NCBI GenBank assembly: GCA_024224295.1
Contig: JAAENN010000255.1
Coordinates: 30,070-94,069, forward strand
DNA: 64,000 nucleotides
Direction of reading: 5' to 3'
DNA from: Shimia sp.
GTDB lineage: Bacteria; Pseudomonadota; Alphaproteobacteria; Rhodobacterales; Rhodobacteraceae
A program made the position numbers and the translations under genes. Numbering within the stretch: the first letter of the stretch is position 1; each line of letters opens with the position of its first letter. The notes below the pieces were generated by a model that worked only from the letters and a program-made list of their open reading frames with translations, did not search any database and had not been told where the DNA came from. Of the stretch, positions 42,349 through 50,105 are shown one piece after another.

Positions 42349-44694
42349 TTACTCGCCGTATGGCACCCAGATGTTTTTGACCTCGGTCGCGGCTTGCAAA
42401 AATGCGCGGCCTTCGCCCTCTGCGCCCAACCAGTCGCGGGAAAGGCCGTTGTTGACCCAGGTGCGCTTGAGGTTTCCAGCGCTGGCGCGTTCGATTTCTG
42501 CCGATACGTCGGTTGAAGAGAAGGACCAGACCGCATCCACATCGAGGTGACTGGCAAGCGGGCCCGCCAGTTCCGCGTGGGAGCCGGTGAGGATGTTGAC
42601 CACCCCGCCCGGCACATCGGAGGTTTCCAGCACCTGATAGAAGTCAGTGGCGGCCAGTGGGAAGGCTTCTGAAGCGATCAAGACAGCACGGTTGCCCATG
42701 GCAATCGCGGGCGCCATGGCGGAGATCAGGCCCAGAAGTGGCGCGTCATCCGCACAGAGTGCACCAATCACACCCACCGTTTCTTTCATGGCCAAGGCCA
42801 CGCCGCGGATCGGCACGCCATGTGCCTGGCCGTCATATTTGTCGGCCCAAGCGGCGTAGGTGAAGAGGCGACGGATTGAGGTTTCGACCTCTGCGGCGCC
42901 GGTCTTTCCACCGGTCAACAGGTTCACGCGTGTGGCGAACTCGTCTTTGCGGGCGGACAGGTTTTCTGCGATGTAGTAAAGAATTTGCGCGCGTAGGTGA
43001 CCAGTGGTGCCAGACCAGCCTTTGGCAGCGTGGGCGGCCTCAACAGCGTTGCGTACGTCTTTGCGGTTGGCAATTGGGGCTTGGCCCAGAAGTGCGCCGG
43101 ACTTGCTGTAGATGTTTTGGCTGTAGCCGCCATCGGGCCGGGCCTGCTTGCCCCCGACGTAGAGCTTTGGCGTGCGGTCCAGTGGGTCGGTTGGGCCTTT
43201 GTCACCGGTGAAGGCTTCGACAGGTTTGAGGGCCTTGGGCACGCCTTTCGGTTTGGTGTAGGCGGACAGGCCTTCCCAACCACCCTCGCGACCATAACCG
43301 CTTTCGCGTACGCCGCCAAAGCCTGCGGCCGCATCAAACAGGTTGGTGGCGTTGACCCAGACCACACCGGCAACCAGCTTGGGCGCGATATCAAGCGCGA
43401 GGTTCACGTTCTCGGTCCACAACGTCGCCGCGAGTCCATAGCGGGTGTTGTTCGCAAGCGCGACCACCTCGGACGGGGTGCGGAAGGTGGTAGACACCAG
43501 CACCGGGCCGAAGATCTCTTCCTGCATCAATTTGGAAGACGGCGCGAGGCCGGTGATCAGGGTTGGCGGGTAGAAACAGCCCTCGACAGGCATCTCGATG
43601 GGAGCATGGTAGGTTTCGCCGTCGGTGTTGGCTGCGACCATGTCAGTGATGGTTTGCAACTGGACCGGATCGACAACAGCACCCACGTCGATGCATTTGT
43701 CGAGTGGATTGCCGATGCGCAAACCGTCCATGCGGGTTTTGAGTTTGCGATAGAACGTCTCTGCAATGCCTTCTTGCACCAAGAGGCGGGAGCCTGCGCA
43801 GCAAACCTGACCTTGGTTGAACCAAATGGCATCAACCAGACCTTCGATAGCGCTGTCGATGTCGGCATCTTCAAAGACGATATACGGCGACTTGCCACCC
43901 AGCTCCAAAGTCAGCGACTTGCCGGAGCCTGCGGTGGCTTCGCGGATGCGCTTGCCAACCTCAGTAGAACCGGTGAAGGCGACTTTGTTTATGTCTTCGT
44001 GTGCGGTGATCATTTCGCCTACGGTGCCATCGCCGGTGACGATGTTGACCACACCCGCTGGCAGACCCGCCTGTCGACAGATGTCGGCAAAAGCCATGGC
44101 CGTGAGGGAGGTGTATTCGGCGGGCTTCAGGACCACGGTGTTGCCCATGGCCAGGGCGGGCGCAACTTTCCATGCCAACATCAAGAGCGGGAAGTTCCAT
44201 GGGATGATCTGGCCGCAGACGCCAAGGGCTTGCGCGTTGGGCAGTTCGGCTTCCATGAGTTGTGCCATACCGGCGTGATAATAGAAATGGCGTTGCACCA
44301 ACGGGATGTCGATGTCGCGGCTTTCGCGGATCGGTTTGCCGTTGTCGAGCGTTTCCAGCACGGCAAACAGGCGGCTGTGTTTTTGTAGCAGGCGGGCGAT
44401 GGCGTAGAGGTATTTGGCGCGGCCGTGGCCGCCGAGGCCTTCCCACTTTGGCTGCGCTTTGCGTGCCGCCTTTGCTGCCGCGTCGACTTCGTCCTGCGAG
44501 GCCTGCGTCAAATCAGCTAGAGTTTCACCATTGGCGGGGTTCTTGGACTGGAAGTCTTTGCGTGGTGTGGTCCAGTCGCCGTCGATGAAATGGCCAAAGG
44601 CCGCGCCTTGATCGACAATCCAGGCAAGCGCGTCTGCGGCGCTTTCGGGGGCGGGGCCGTAATCCATGGTGTCAAAAATCTCTTTAACGGTCAT
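42349..44694 (-). CDS. ALDH16-type two-domain aldehyde dehydrogenase
   Basis: 781 residues, the length of the ALDH16 family, which includes a structurally studied enzyme from Loktanella. The first domain (about 1-490) is a complete ALDH with Glu in TLELGGKSPYIVFEDAD and Cys in NQGQVCCAGSRL. The second (about 500-781) repeats the cofactor-fold part (GVIGALCADDAPLLGLISAMAPAIAMGNRAVL) but ends without a catalytic Cys, as expected for the ALDH16 pseudo-domain. It follows deoC, so it may oxidise the acetaldehyde that DeoC releases. The ATG follows AGGGGAAAA. Confidence 0.9.
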   Translation of the reverse strand: MTVKEIFDTMDYGPAPESAADALAWIVDQGAAFGHFIDGDWTTPRKDFQSKNPANGETLADLTQASQDEVDAAAKAARKAQPKWEGLGGHGRAKYLYAIARLLQKHSRLFAVLETLDNGKPIRESRDIDIPLVQRHFYYHAGMAQLMEAELPNAQALGVCGQIIPWNFPLLMLAWKVAPALAMGNTVVLKPAEYTSLTAMAFADICRQAGLPAGVVNIVTGDGTVGEMITAHEDINKVAFTGSTEVGKRIREATAGSGKSLTLELGGKSPYIVFEDADIDSAIEGLVDAIWFNQGQVCCAGSRLLVQEGIAETFYRKLKTRMDGLRIGNPLDKCIDVGAVVDPVQLQTITDMVAANTDGETYHAPIEMPVEGCFYPPTLITGLAPSSKLMQEEIFGPVLVSTTFRTPSEVVALANNTRYGLAATLWTENVNLALDIAPKLVAGVVWVNATNLFDAAAGFGGVRESGYGREGGWEGLSAYTKPKGVPKALKPVEAFTGDKGPTDPLDRTPKLYVGGKQARPDGGYSQNIYSKSGALLGQAPIANRKDVRNAVEAAHAAKGWSGTTGHLRAQILYYIAENLSARKDEFATRVNLLTGGKTGAAEVETSIRRLFTYAAWADKYDGQAHGVPIRGVALAMKETVGVIGALCADDAPLLGLISAMAPAIAMGNRAVLIASEAFPLAATDFYQVLETSDVPGGVVNILTGSHAELAGPLASHLDVDAVWSFSSTDVSAEIERASAGNLKRTWVNNGLSRDWLGAEGEGRAFLQAATEVKNIWVPYGE

Positions 44695-44705
44695 TTGTTT
44701 TCCCC

Positions 44706-44999
44706 TTACGAGGTTATCTTGTGAAGCGCTGCCTGAAGATCTTCGGCTGGCACTGTTTCGCTGTGCAAAATGCCGGCCATGACGGCTTCGGCAATTTGGG
44801 CTGTGGGTTTGTCGAGCAGGTCTGGCTGCGTGTGCGCGTATTCAAAAGACTCTTGCAGAAAGTCAGCAAGGCGGGCTTCCAAAGTGGCGCCAGACAGATG
44901 GTCGTCGCAGCGTGCGACCCAAGTCCGTTGAGACCAAACCTTCATCCTTAGAAGGTACTGATCTGGGATCGGGGCGTCGGTGTCTGGGGCTGCGGTCAC
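44706..44999 (-). CDS. Small conserved-looking protein between deoC and ALDH16
   Basis: 97 residues from a gtg that follows AAGGACAGAG. No membrane segment or signal peptide. The sequence (DQYLLRMKVWSQRTWVARCDDHLSGATLEARLADFLQESFEYAHTQPD, then a helical end) matches no family I know. It starts 10 bases after deoC and ends 11 bases before ALDH16, so all three form one operon. A role with either enzyme is only inference. Confidence 0.6.
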   Translation of the reverse strand: MTAAPDTDAPIPDQYLLRMKVWSQRTWVARCDDHLSGATLEARLADFLQESFEYAHTQPDLLDKPTAQIAEAVMAGILHSETVPAEDLQAALHKITS

Positions 45000-45009
45000 G
45001 GCTCTGTCC

Positions 45010-46002
45010 TTACGCCATCGCGTGGCGGTAGCTGGCGGAATACTGGCCAGTGACGTGATGCTCCAGCTGGCGTTCGATGTCGCCCAAGAGGGACGAGGCG
45101 CCAAAGCGGAACAGGTCTGGCTGCAACCAACGGTCGCCTAGCTCGTCTTTGATCAACGATAGATACACCAGAGAGTCTTTGGCTTTGGAAATACCACCCG
45201 CCGGTTTGTAACCCACGCGGAAGCCGGTGCGGTCGTAGTAGTCGCGGATCGCGCGGATCATCACCAGAGATACCGGCAATGTGGCGTTTACGCTTTCTTT
45301 GCCGGTGGAGGTTTTGATGAAGTCAGCCCCCGCCATCATGCAAACGAGAGAGGCGCGGGCGACATTGCGCAACGTGCCAAGTTCACCAGTGGCGAGGATG
45401 GCTTTTACATGCGCATCACCGCAGGCTTCGCGCATTTCTTTCATCTCATCGTAAAGCGCCTGCCAGTTGCCTTGGAGCACATGGCGACGGGTGATGACGA
45501 TATCGATTTCCTCAGCACCTGCTTTCACGCTTTCGCCAATTTCAGCAATGCGCAGGTGGTAAGGCGATAGGCCAGCAGGGAAGCCGGTGGAGACGGCTGC
45601 CACGGGGATGCCGGTGCCGTTCAGCGAAGAAACGGCGGTTCTGATCATGTCGTGATACACGCAGACCGCGCCCGTGGTCAGGCCGGTCATGCCAAGTGCG
45701 TCGAGGATGTCGGCACGGACGGGCTGTTTGGCTTTGGCGCAGAGGCGCTCCACGCGGCCTTCGCTGTCATCGCCAGACAGGGTGGTCAGGTCGATAAGAG
45801 AGATCGCCTTACACAGCCATGCCGCTTGATAGTCCTTCTTGACCGAGCGACGGCCCGGCAGGGTTTTGGCGCGGCGTTCGATTGCCGATGTATTGGCCTG
45901 TGCGGTGCGGACCCAATCAAGGTCCAGCGCCATGCCAGGATTGCGCGGTTCCAGTGCGGTGGGCAGTTGATGCCCTTCGGCGGTAATGGTGGGCGTGTGC
46001 AT
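45010..46002 (-). CDS. deoC: Deoxyribose-phosphate aldolase
   Basis: 330 residues of the long DeoC type. It cleaves 2-deoxyribose 5-phosphate to acetaldehyde and glyceraldehyde 3-phosphate. The Schiff-base Lys is in ADFIKTSTGKESVNATL; the other active-site parts are IDLTTLSGDD, EIDIVITR and GYKPAGGISKAKD. The ATG at 46002 (AGGA upstream) is preferred to one 32 codons earlier. First gene of the deoC-small protein-ALDH16 operon, divergent from sitA. Confidence 0.93.
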   Translation of the reverse strand: MHTPTITAEGHQLPTALEPRNPGMALDLDWVRTAQANTSAIERRAKTLPGRRSVKKDYQAAWLCKAISLIDLTTLSGDDSEGRVERLCAKAKQPVRADILDALGMTGLTTGAVCVYHDMIRTAVSSLNGTGIPVAAVSTGFPAGLSPYHLRIAEIGESVKAGAEEIDIVITRRHVLQGNWQALYDEMKEMREACGDAHVKAILATGELGTLRNVARASLVCMMAGADFIKTSTGKESVNATLPVSLVMIRAIRDYYDRTGFRVGYKPAGGISKAKDSLVYLSLIKDELGDRWLQPDLFRFGASSLLGDIERQLEHHVTGQYSASYRHAMA

Positions 46003-46113
46003 CGGTCCATCCTGTTGCGGAAAACAGGGATCAAAATGCCTCAGAAATACGGTCTTTGGCAAGTCGTAGAACGACACGTTAGTTTCGTTTTTGACCATTT
46101 AGTCAATTAAAAG

Positions 46114-46161
46114 ATGAGAATAAGTCGCAATTGCGTTGACACTCTTGCGAATGGTTCTCAT
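46114..46161. promoter_or_regulatory. Fur/Mur-like operator of sitABCD
   Basis: ATGAGAA-N4-TCGCAA at 46114-46130 recurs inverted as TTGCGA-N4-TTCTCAT at 46145-46161, 14 bases apart. The half-site resembles Fur/Mur boxes of alphaproteobacteria. It ends about 30 bases before sitA, where it would block the promoter when manganese or iron is plentiful. Confidence 0.6.
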
Positions 46162-46193
46162 AATCAGGCAAAAGAAACGCAATAGGAGAGATG

Positions 46194-47156
46194 ATGCGAT
46201 TCCCTCGGCGAAAATTTTTGATTTCAGCTGTCGTTGCCATGCTCAGCACTGCAACGCCGTCTTTTGCGGATGAGGCACTAAAGGTTGTGGCTACGACTGG
46301 CATGATTGCGGACACCGCGCAGCGCATTGGAGGCGATGCCATTGAGGTGAAGGGTCTTATGGGAGCTGGGGTTGATCCGCATGCTTACCGACAGACCCGT
46401 ACAGACATTGTCGCAATGACCAAAGCCGACCTTGTGCTGTGGCATGGTCTGTATTTGGAAGCGCAGATGGAAGACTTCATGCATAAGCTGGAGCAGCGTG
46501 GCACAGTGGTGACTGTGACTGACACGCTGCCACTTGAATTGCTGCGTGGGCACGATGACTATGCGGATAAGTTTGACCCACACGTGTGGATGGATCCTGA
46601 GCTTTGGGTGTTTGTGACTGAACGGGTGCGCGATGCGCTGATTGAGACGAAGCCTGAGGCAAAGGCACAGTTTGTCGCCAATGCTGACGCATTGCTCACG
46701 GAACTGTCCGATCTGAAAGACTATGCGGAAAAGTCGCTGACCACCGTGCCGGAAGAGGCACGTATTCTGCTGACTGCGCATGATGCATTTGGCTACTTTG
46801 GTGCGGCTTACGGCTTCTCGGTTTTGGGGGTGCAGGGCATTTCCACAGAGAGCGAGGCGGGCCTCAATCGGATCAGCACCTTGGTGGACACATTGATCGA
46901 ACGTGACATCAAAGCCGTATTTGTTGAAAGTTCTGTGTCGGATCGCACCGTGCGAGCGCTTGTTGAGGGCGCGGCGGCCAAAGGCCATGACGTGGCGATT
47001 GGTGGCGAGCTTTTCTCGGACGCGATGGGGCCGGATGGCACTTATGAAGGCACTTATGTGGGCATGATTGACCATAACATCACCGTAATCAGCGATGCAT
47101 TGGGCGGGGATGTGCCGGAACGTGGCATGAATGATCGCCTGTCGGCAGGATCGTAA
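46194..47156 (+). CDS. sitA: Mn/Fe ABC transporter substrate-binding protein SitA
   Basis: 320 residues with a signal peptide (FPRRKFLISAVVAMLSTATPSFA) and the cluster A-I metal-binding fold. Likely metal ligands: His in GVDPHAYRQTRTD, His in DPHVWMD, Glu in ISTESEAG and Asp in MIDHNITV. There is no His-rich loop, which favours Mn/Fe (SitA/MntC) over zinc (ZnuA). Two adjacent ATG codons follow AGGAG; the second is better spaced. Confidence 0.88.
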   Translation: MRFPRRKFLISAVVAMLSTATPSFADEALKVVATTGMIADTAQRIGGDAIEVKGLMGAGVDPHAYRQTRTDIVAMTKADLVLWHGLYLEAQMEDFMHKLEQRGTVVTVTDTLPLELLRGHDDYADKFDPHVWMDPELWVFVTERVRDALIETKPEAKAQFVANADALLTELSDLKDYAEKSLTTVPEEARILLTAHDAFGYFGAAYGFSVLGVQGISTESEAGLNRISTLVDTLIERDIKAVFVESSVSDRTVRALVEGAAAKGHDVAIGGELFSDAMGPDGTYEGTYVGMIDHNITVISDALGGDVPERGMNDRLSAGS

Positions 47157-47166
47157 GGACGAGGCA

Positions 47167-47973
47167 ATGGGCTTGGAAGTTGCAGCAAATAGGGGCGCAA
47201 CGCCCAAAGCAGAGATCTTGGCGGGCAGTCCGCTGGCGATCCGGGGCATGACCGTGTCTTACGGCCAAAAACCGGTGGTGTTCTCGGTGGATATGACCGT
47301 GGCCGAGGGATCCATGACTGCAATCATCGGCCCCAACGGCGCAGGTAAATCCACGTTGTTGAAGGCCGCTCTGGGCATTGTGCAGCCGCTGGCAGGCGAG
47401 GCTCTTGTCTTTGGGAAACCGTTGAGATCGGCGCGCCACCGCATTGCCTATGTGCCGCAACGCGCGAGCGTGGATTGGGATTTCCCGACCCGCGTGATTG
47501 ATGTTGTGCTGATGGGCCTCTATCGCGAGCTGGGCTTGCTCCGCCGCCTTCGTCCACACCACCTTGAAAAGGCGCGTGCCTGTTTGAAGCGGGTTGGCAT
47601 GACCGATTTTGCGGATCGCCAGATCGGGCAATTGTCAGGTGGACAGCAGCAGCGTGTGTTCCTTGCGCGGGCGCTGGCACAGGAGGCGGATTTGTATCTG
47701 TTGGACGAACCCTTTGCCGGTGTGGATGCTGCCACCGAAAAAGCCATCATTGATGTGCTCAAATCCCTGCGCTCTGACGGCAAGACCGTTGTGGCTGTAC
47801 ACCATGACCTGACCACGGTGCGCAGCTATTTTGACCGGGTGTTCCTGATCAACACACGCAAGATGGCGGAAGGCGCAGTGGACGAGGCGTTCACGTCAGA
47901 AAATTTGAACCAGACCTACGGCGGGCGGTTGGCGACAGGCCAGATTGACCAGCTGGAGCTGGCGGCGGGCTAA
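47167..47973 (+). CDS. sitB: Mn/Fe ABC transporter ATPase SitB
   Basis: 268 residues. Walker A GPNGAGKST, signature LSGGQQQRVFLARAL, Walker B LYLLDEPFAGVD and switch His in VVAVHHDLTTV. The N-terminal extension of about 30 residues before LAIRGMTVSYG is a little longer than usual. AAGGACGAGG precedes the ATG. It ends three bases before the first permease gene. Confidence 0.9.
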   Translation: MGLEVAANRGATPKAEILAGSPLAIRGMTVSYGQKPVVFSVDMTVAEGSMTAIIGPNGAGKSTLLKAALGIVQPLAGEALVFGKPLRSARHRIAYVPQRASVDWDFPTRVIDVVLMGLYRELGLLRRLRPHHLEKARACLKRVGMTDFADRQIGQLSGGQQQRVFLARALAQEADLYLLDEPFAGVDAATEKAIIDVLKSLRSDGKTVVAVHHDLTTVRSYFDRVFLINTRKMAEGAVDEAFTSENLNQTYGGRLATGQIDQLELAAG

Positions 47974-47976
47974 CTC

Positions 47977-49182
47977 ATGTTTTGGAATGCGTTGACTTTG
48001 CAGCTTGGCTATAACGCCACGCTGGTGACCATTGGTGCGACCTTGCTGGGAATTGCGGCGGGTGTGACCGGAACTTTCCTCTATTTACGTAAGCGCGCGT
48101 TGGTGAGTGATGCGATCAGTCATGCAACCCTGCCTGGTGTGGGCATTGCGTTTATGCTGATGGTGCTGCTTGGCGGCGACGGACGCGCCCTGTCAGGTTT
48201 ACTTTTTGGGGCTGCGGTGTCTTCTTGGATTGGCTTATTGTGTGTGAGCTGGCTCACGCGCTTTACACGGTTGTCTGAAGACGCGGCGATTGGGGCTGTG
48301 CTATCGGTATTCTTTGGGTTTGGCATTGTGTTGCTGACCGTCATTCAGACAATGGGTGCAGGCCGTGCGGCCGGATTGGAAGGCTTCTTGCTGGGCTCAA
48401 CGGCGGGTATGCTGTTCAATGATGCGTTGGTGATTGCCGGCGGGGGCGCATTGACGCTTTTGGCTGTTCTGATCTTGCGTCGGCCAATGACCCTGTTGGC
48501 GTTTGATCCCGAATATGCCGCGTCGCGAGGGATCAACGTGGGTCGCATGGATCTTGTGATTATGGCGCTGGCGTTGGCGGTCACGGTGATTGGCCTTAAA
48601 GTTGTGGGGCTGATCCTGATTGTCGCCATGCTGATCATTCCGCCTGTGACAGCACGCTTCTGGACCGAGCGCACTGATCATATGGTTTTGATTTCAGGAC
48701 TTTGCGGCGGTTTAGCGGCTTGGGTTGGTGCGGCGTTGTCCGCCTTTGCTCCTGCGATGCCAACCGGGCCGATTATTGTCTTAACGAGTTTTGCTCTGTT
48801 TTTGGTCTCACTGCTATTGGCTCCCAATCGCGGCATTGTTGCGGTTTATCTGCGCCATGTACGGTTCCAGCGTCGCGTGCATATGCGCCAAGGATTGTTG
48901 GCTCTGGCACAGGGGCAGCCGATTTATGAGGGCTTTACCTTGCGCCTTTTGCAACGGGCGGGTTTGTCGCAAGCGGATGGGGTTGCCACCGACTCGGGGC
49001 GGGCGCGGGCAGCCAAGGCATTGCGGGACGAAAAACGCTGGGAGCTGGTGCGCGCGGATCAGGCGTTTGAAAGTGCTGCCGCGCTCTACGACGGGTTGCG
49101 TGACATTGAGACTGTTCTGACTGGTGATCAGATTTCGGAAATAGATCAACGCATTGGCGGACCACAGGGGGTGGCAACATGA
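47977..49182 (+). CDS. sitC: Mn/Fe ABC permease SitC with C-terminal extension
   Basis: 401 residues, about 115 more than a standard SitC. Residues 1-285 are the usual eight-helix metal permease (LRKRALVSDAISHATLPGVGIAFM; GLKVVGLILIVAMLIIPPVTARFW). The tail (about 290-401; RQGLLALAQGQPIYEGFTLRLLQRAGLSQADGVATDSGRARAAKALRDEKRWELVRAD) is soluble and reads like the winged-helix part of a DtxR/MntR-type regulator. Such fusions are known in some manganese permeases. It overlaps sitD by four bases. Confidence 0.88.
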   Translation: MFWNALTLQLGYNATLVTIGATLLGIAAGVTGTFLYLRKRALVSDAISHATLPGVGIAFMLMVLLGGDGRALSGLLFGAAVSSWIGLLCVSWLTRFTRLSEDAAIGAVLSVFFGFGIVLLTVIQTMGAGRAAGLEGFLLGSTAGMLFNDALVIAGGGALTLLAVLILRRPMTLLAFDPEYAASRGINVGRMDLVIMALALAVTVIGLKVVGLILIVAMLIIPPVTARFWTERTDHMVLISGLCGGLAAWVGAALSAFAPAMPTGPIIVLTSFALFLVSLLLAPNRGIVAVYLRHVRFQRRVHMRQGLLALAQGQPIYEGFTLRLLQRAGLSQADGVATDSGRARAAKALRDEKRWELVRADQAFESAAALYDGLRDIETVLTGDQISEIDQRIGGPQGVAT

Positions 49183-50105
49183 GTGGCGAAGAATTTGTAC
49201 CTCTGTCCCTGACACCCATGTTGATAGGTGTTTTGGCGGCGGTGGCCTGTGCCCTGCCGGGCAACTTTCTGGTGCTGCGCAAGCAAGCCCTGATCGGGGA
49301 TGCGATTTCCCATGTGGTTTTGCCGGGCATTGTGGTGGCGTTTTTGCTCACCGGAATGGTGGCCGCAGCCCCAATGATGCTGGGTGCGGCGGGGGCGGCT
49401 TTGGTGTCCGTGGTGATGATTGAAGCCATTCGGCGGTTGGGCAACATCGAGCCCGGTGCGGCGATGGGGCTGACCTTCACGACACTGTTTGCCACCGGTG
49501 TTTTACTTTTGGAACAAAGCGATACGTCCACAGTGCATCTTGATGTGGAGCACGCGCTGTATGGCAATTTGGAGAGCTTGATCTGGCTGGATGCTATCGG
49601 ATGGGGCAGCCTGCTTGACCCGGTGGCCTTAGCCGGGTTGCCGCCTGAGCTGGGACGTGTTGTGATCGCGCTGCTGGGTGTTTGCGCATTTTTGTGGCTT
49701 TTTTGGCGGCCCTTGGTTCTTTCCACTTTTGACGAGAGCTTTGCACAGGCCATGGGGGTAGCGACCAATCGTTTGGGAGTCGCGCTCGTTATGGTTGCGG
49801 CCTTGGCGGCAGTGGCGGCCTTTGATGCCGTGGGGTCGATCATCGTGATTGCAATGTTCATTTGTCCGCCATCGGCGGCCCGGTTGATGACCAACCGATT
49901 GGAGCATCAGGTGGCGTGGAGCGTTGTTTTTGCAGTGCTTTCTGCTGTGTTGGGCTATGTCTTTGCCGGGTACGGGCCGCTTTGGCTGGGCTTTGGCAAT
50001 GCGGTCAGCGCGGCGGGCATGATCGCGACGGTGTCCGGAGTTATCCTTGCTTTTACAGCCTGTTTTGCACCCCACCGACATCGCAGCGGGGCGCCTGCGG
50101 TTTAG
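49179..50105 (+). CDS. sitD: Mn/Fe ABC permease SitD
   Basis: 308 residues with about eight hydrophobic helices. Typical segments are GNFLVLRKQALIGDAISHVVLPGIVVAFLL and DAVGSIIVIAMFICPPSAARLMTNRL. It pairs with SitC as the membrane channel. The start overlaps the sitC stop (ATGA), and the stop overlaps the convergent sulP gene by four bases. Confidence 0.9.
   Translation: MSGEEFVPLSLTPMLIGVLAAVACALPGNFLVLRKQALIGDAISHVVLPGIVVAFLLTGMVAAAPMMLGAAGAALVSVVMIEAIRRLGNIEPGAAMGLTFTTLFATGVLLLEQSDTSTVHLDVEHALYGNLESLIWLDAIGWGSLLDPVALAGLPPELGRVVIALLGVCAFLWLFWRPLVLSTFDESFAQAMGVATNRLGVALVMVAALAAVAAFDAVGSIIVIAMFICPPSAARLMTNRLEHQVAWSVVFAVLSAVLGYVFAGYGPLWLGFGNAVSAAGMIATVSGVILAFTACFAPHRHRSGAPAV

Noticed and set aside
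42997..44388. 463-codon plus-strand frame opposite ALDH16
   Set aside because: Antisense shadow; the opposite strand encodes a complete recognised enzyme.
46194..47156. Zinc-binding ZnuA instead of SitA
   Set aside because: No His-rich loop; the operon has two permeases like SitABCD and a Fur/Mur-like operator.
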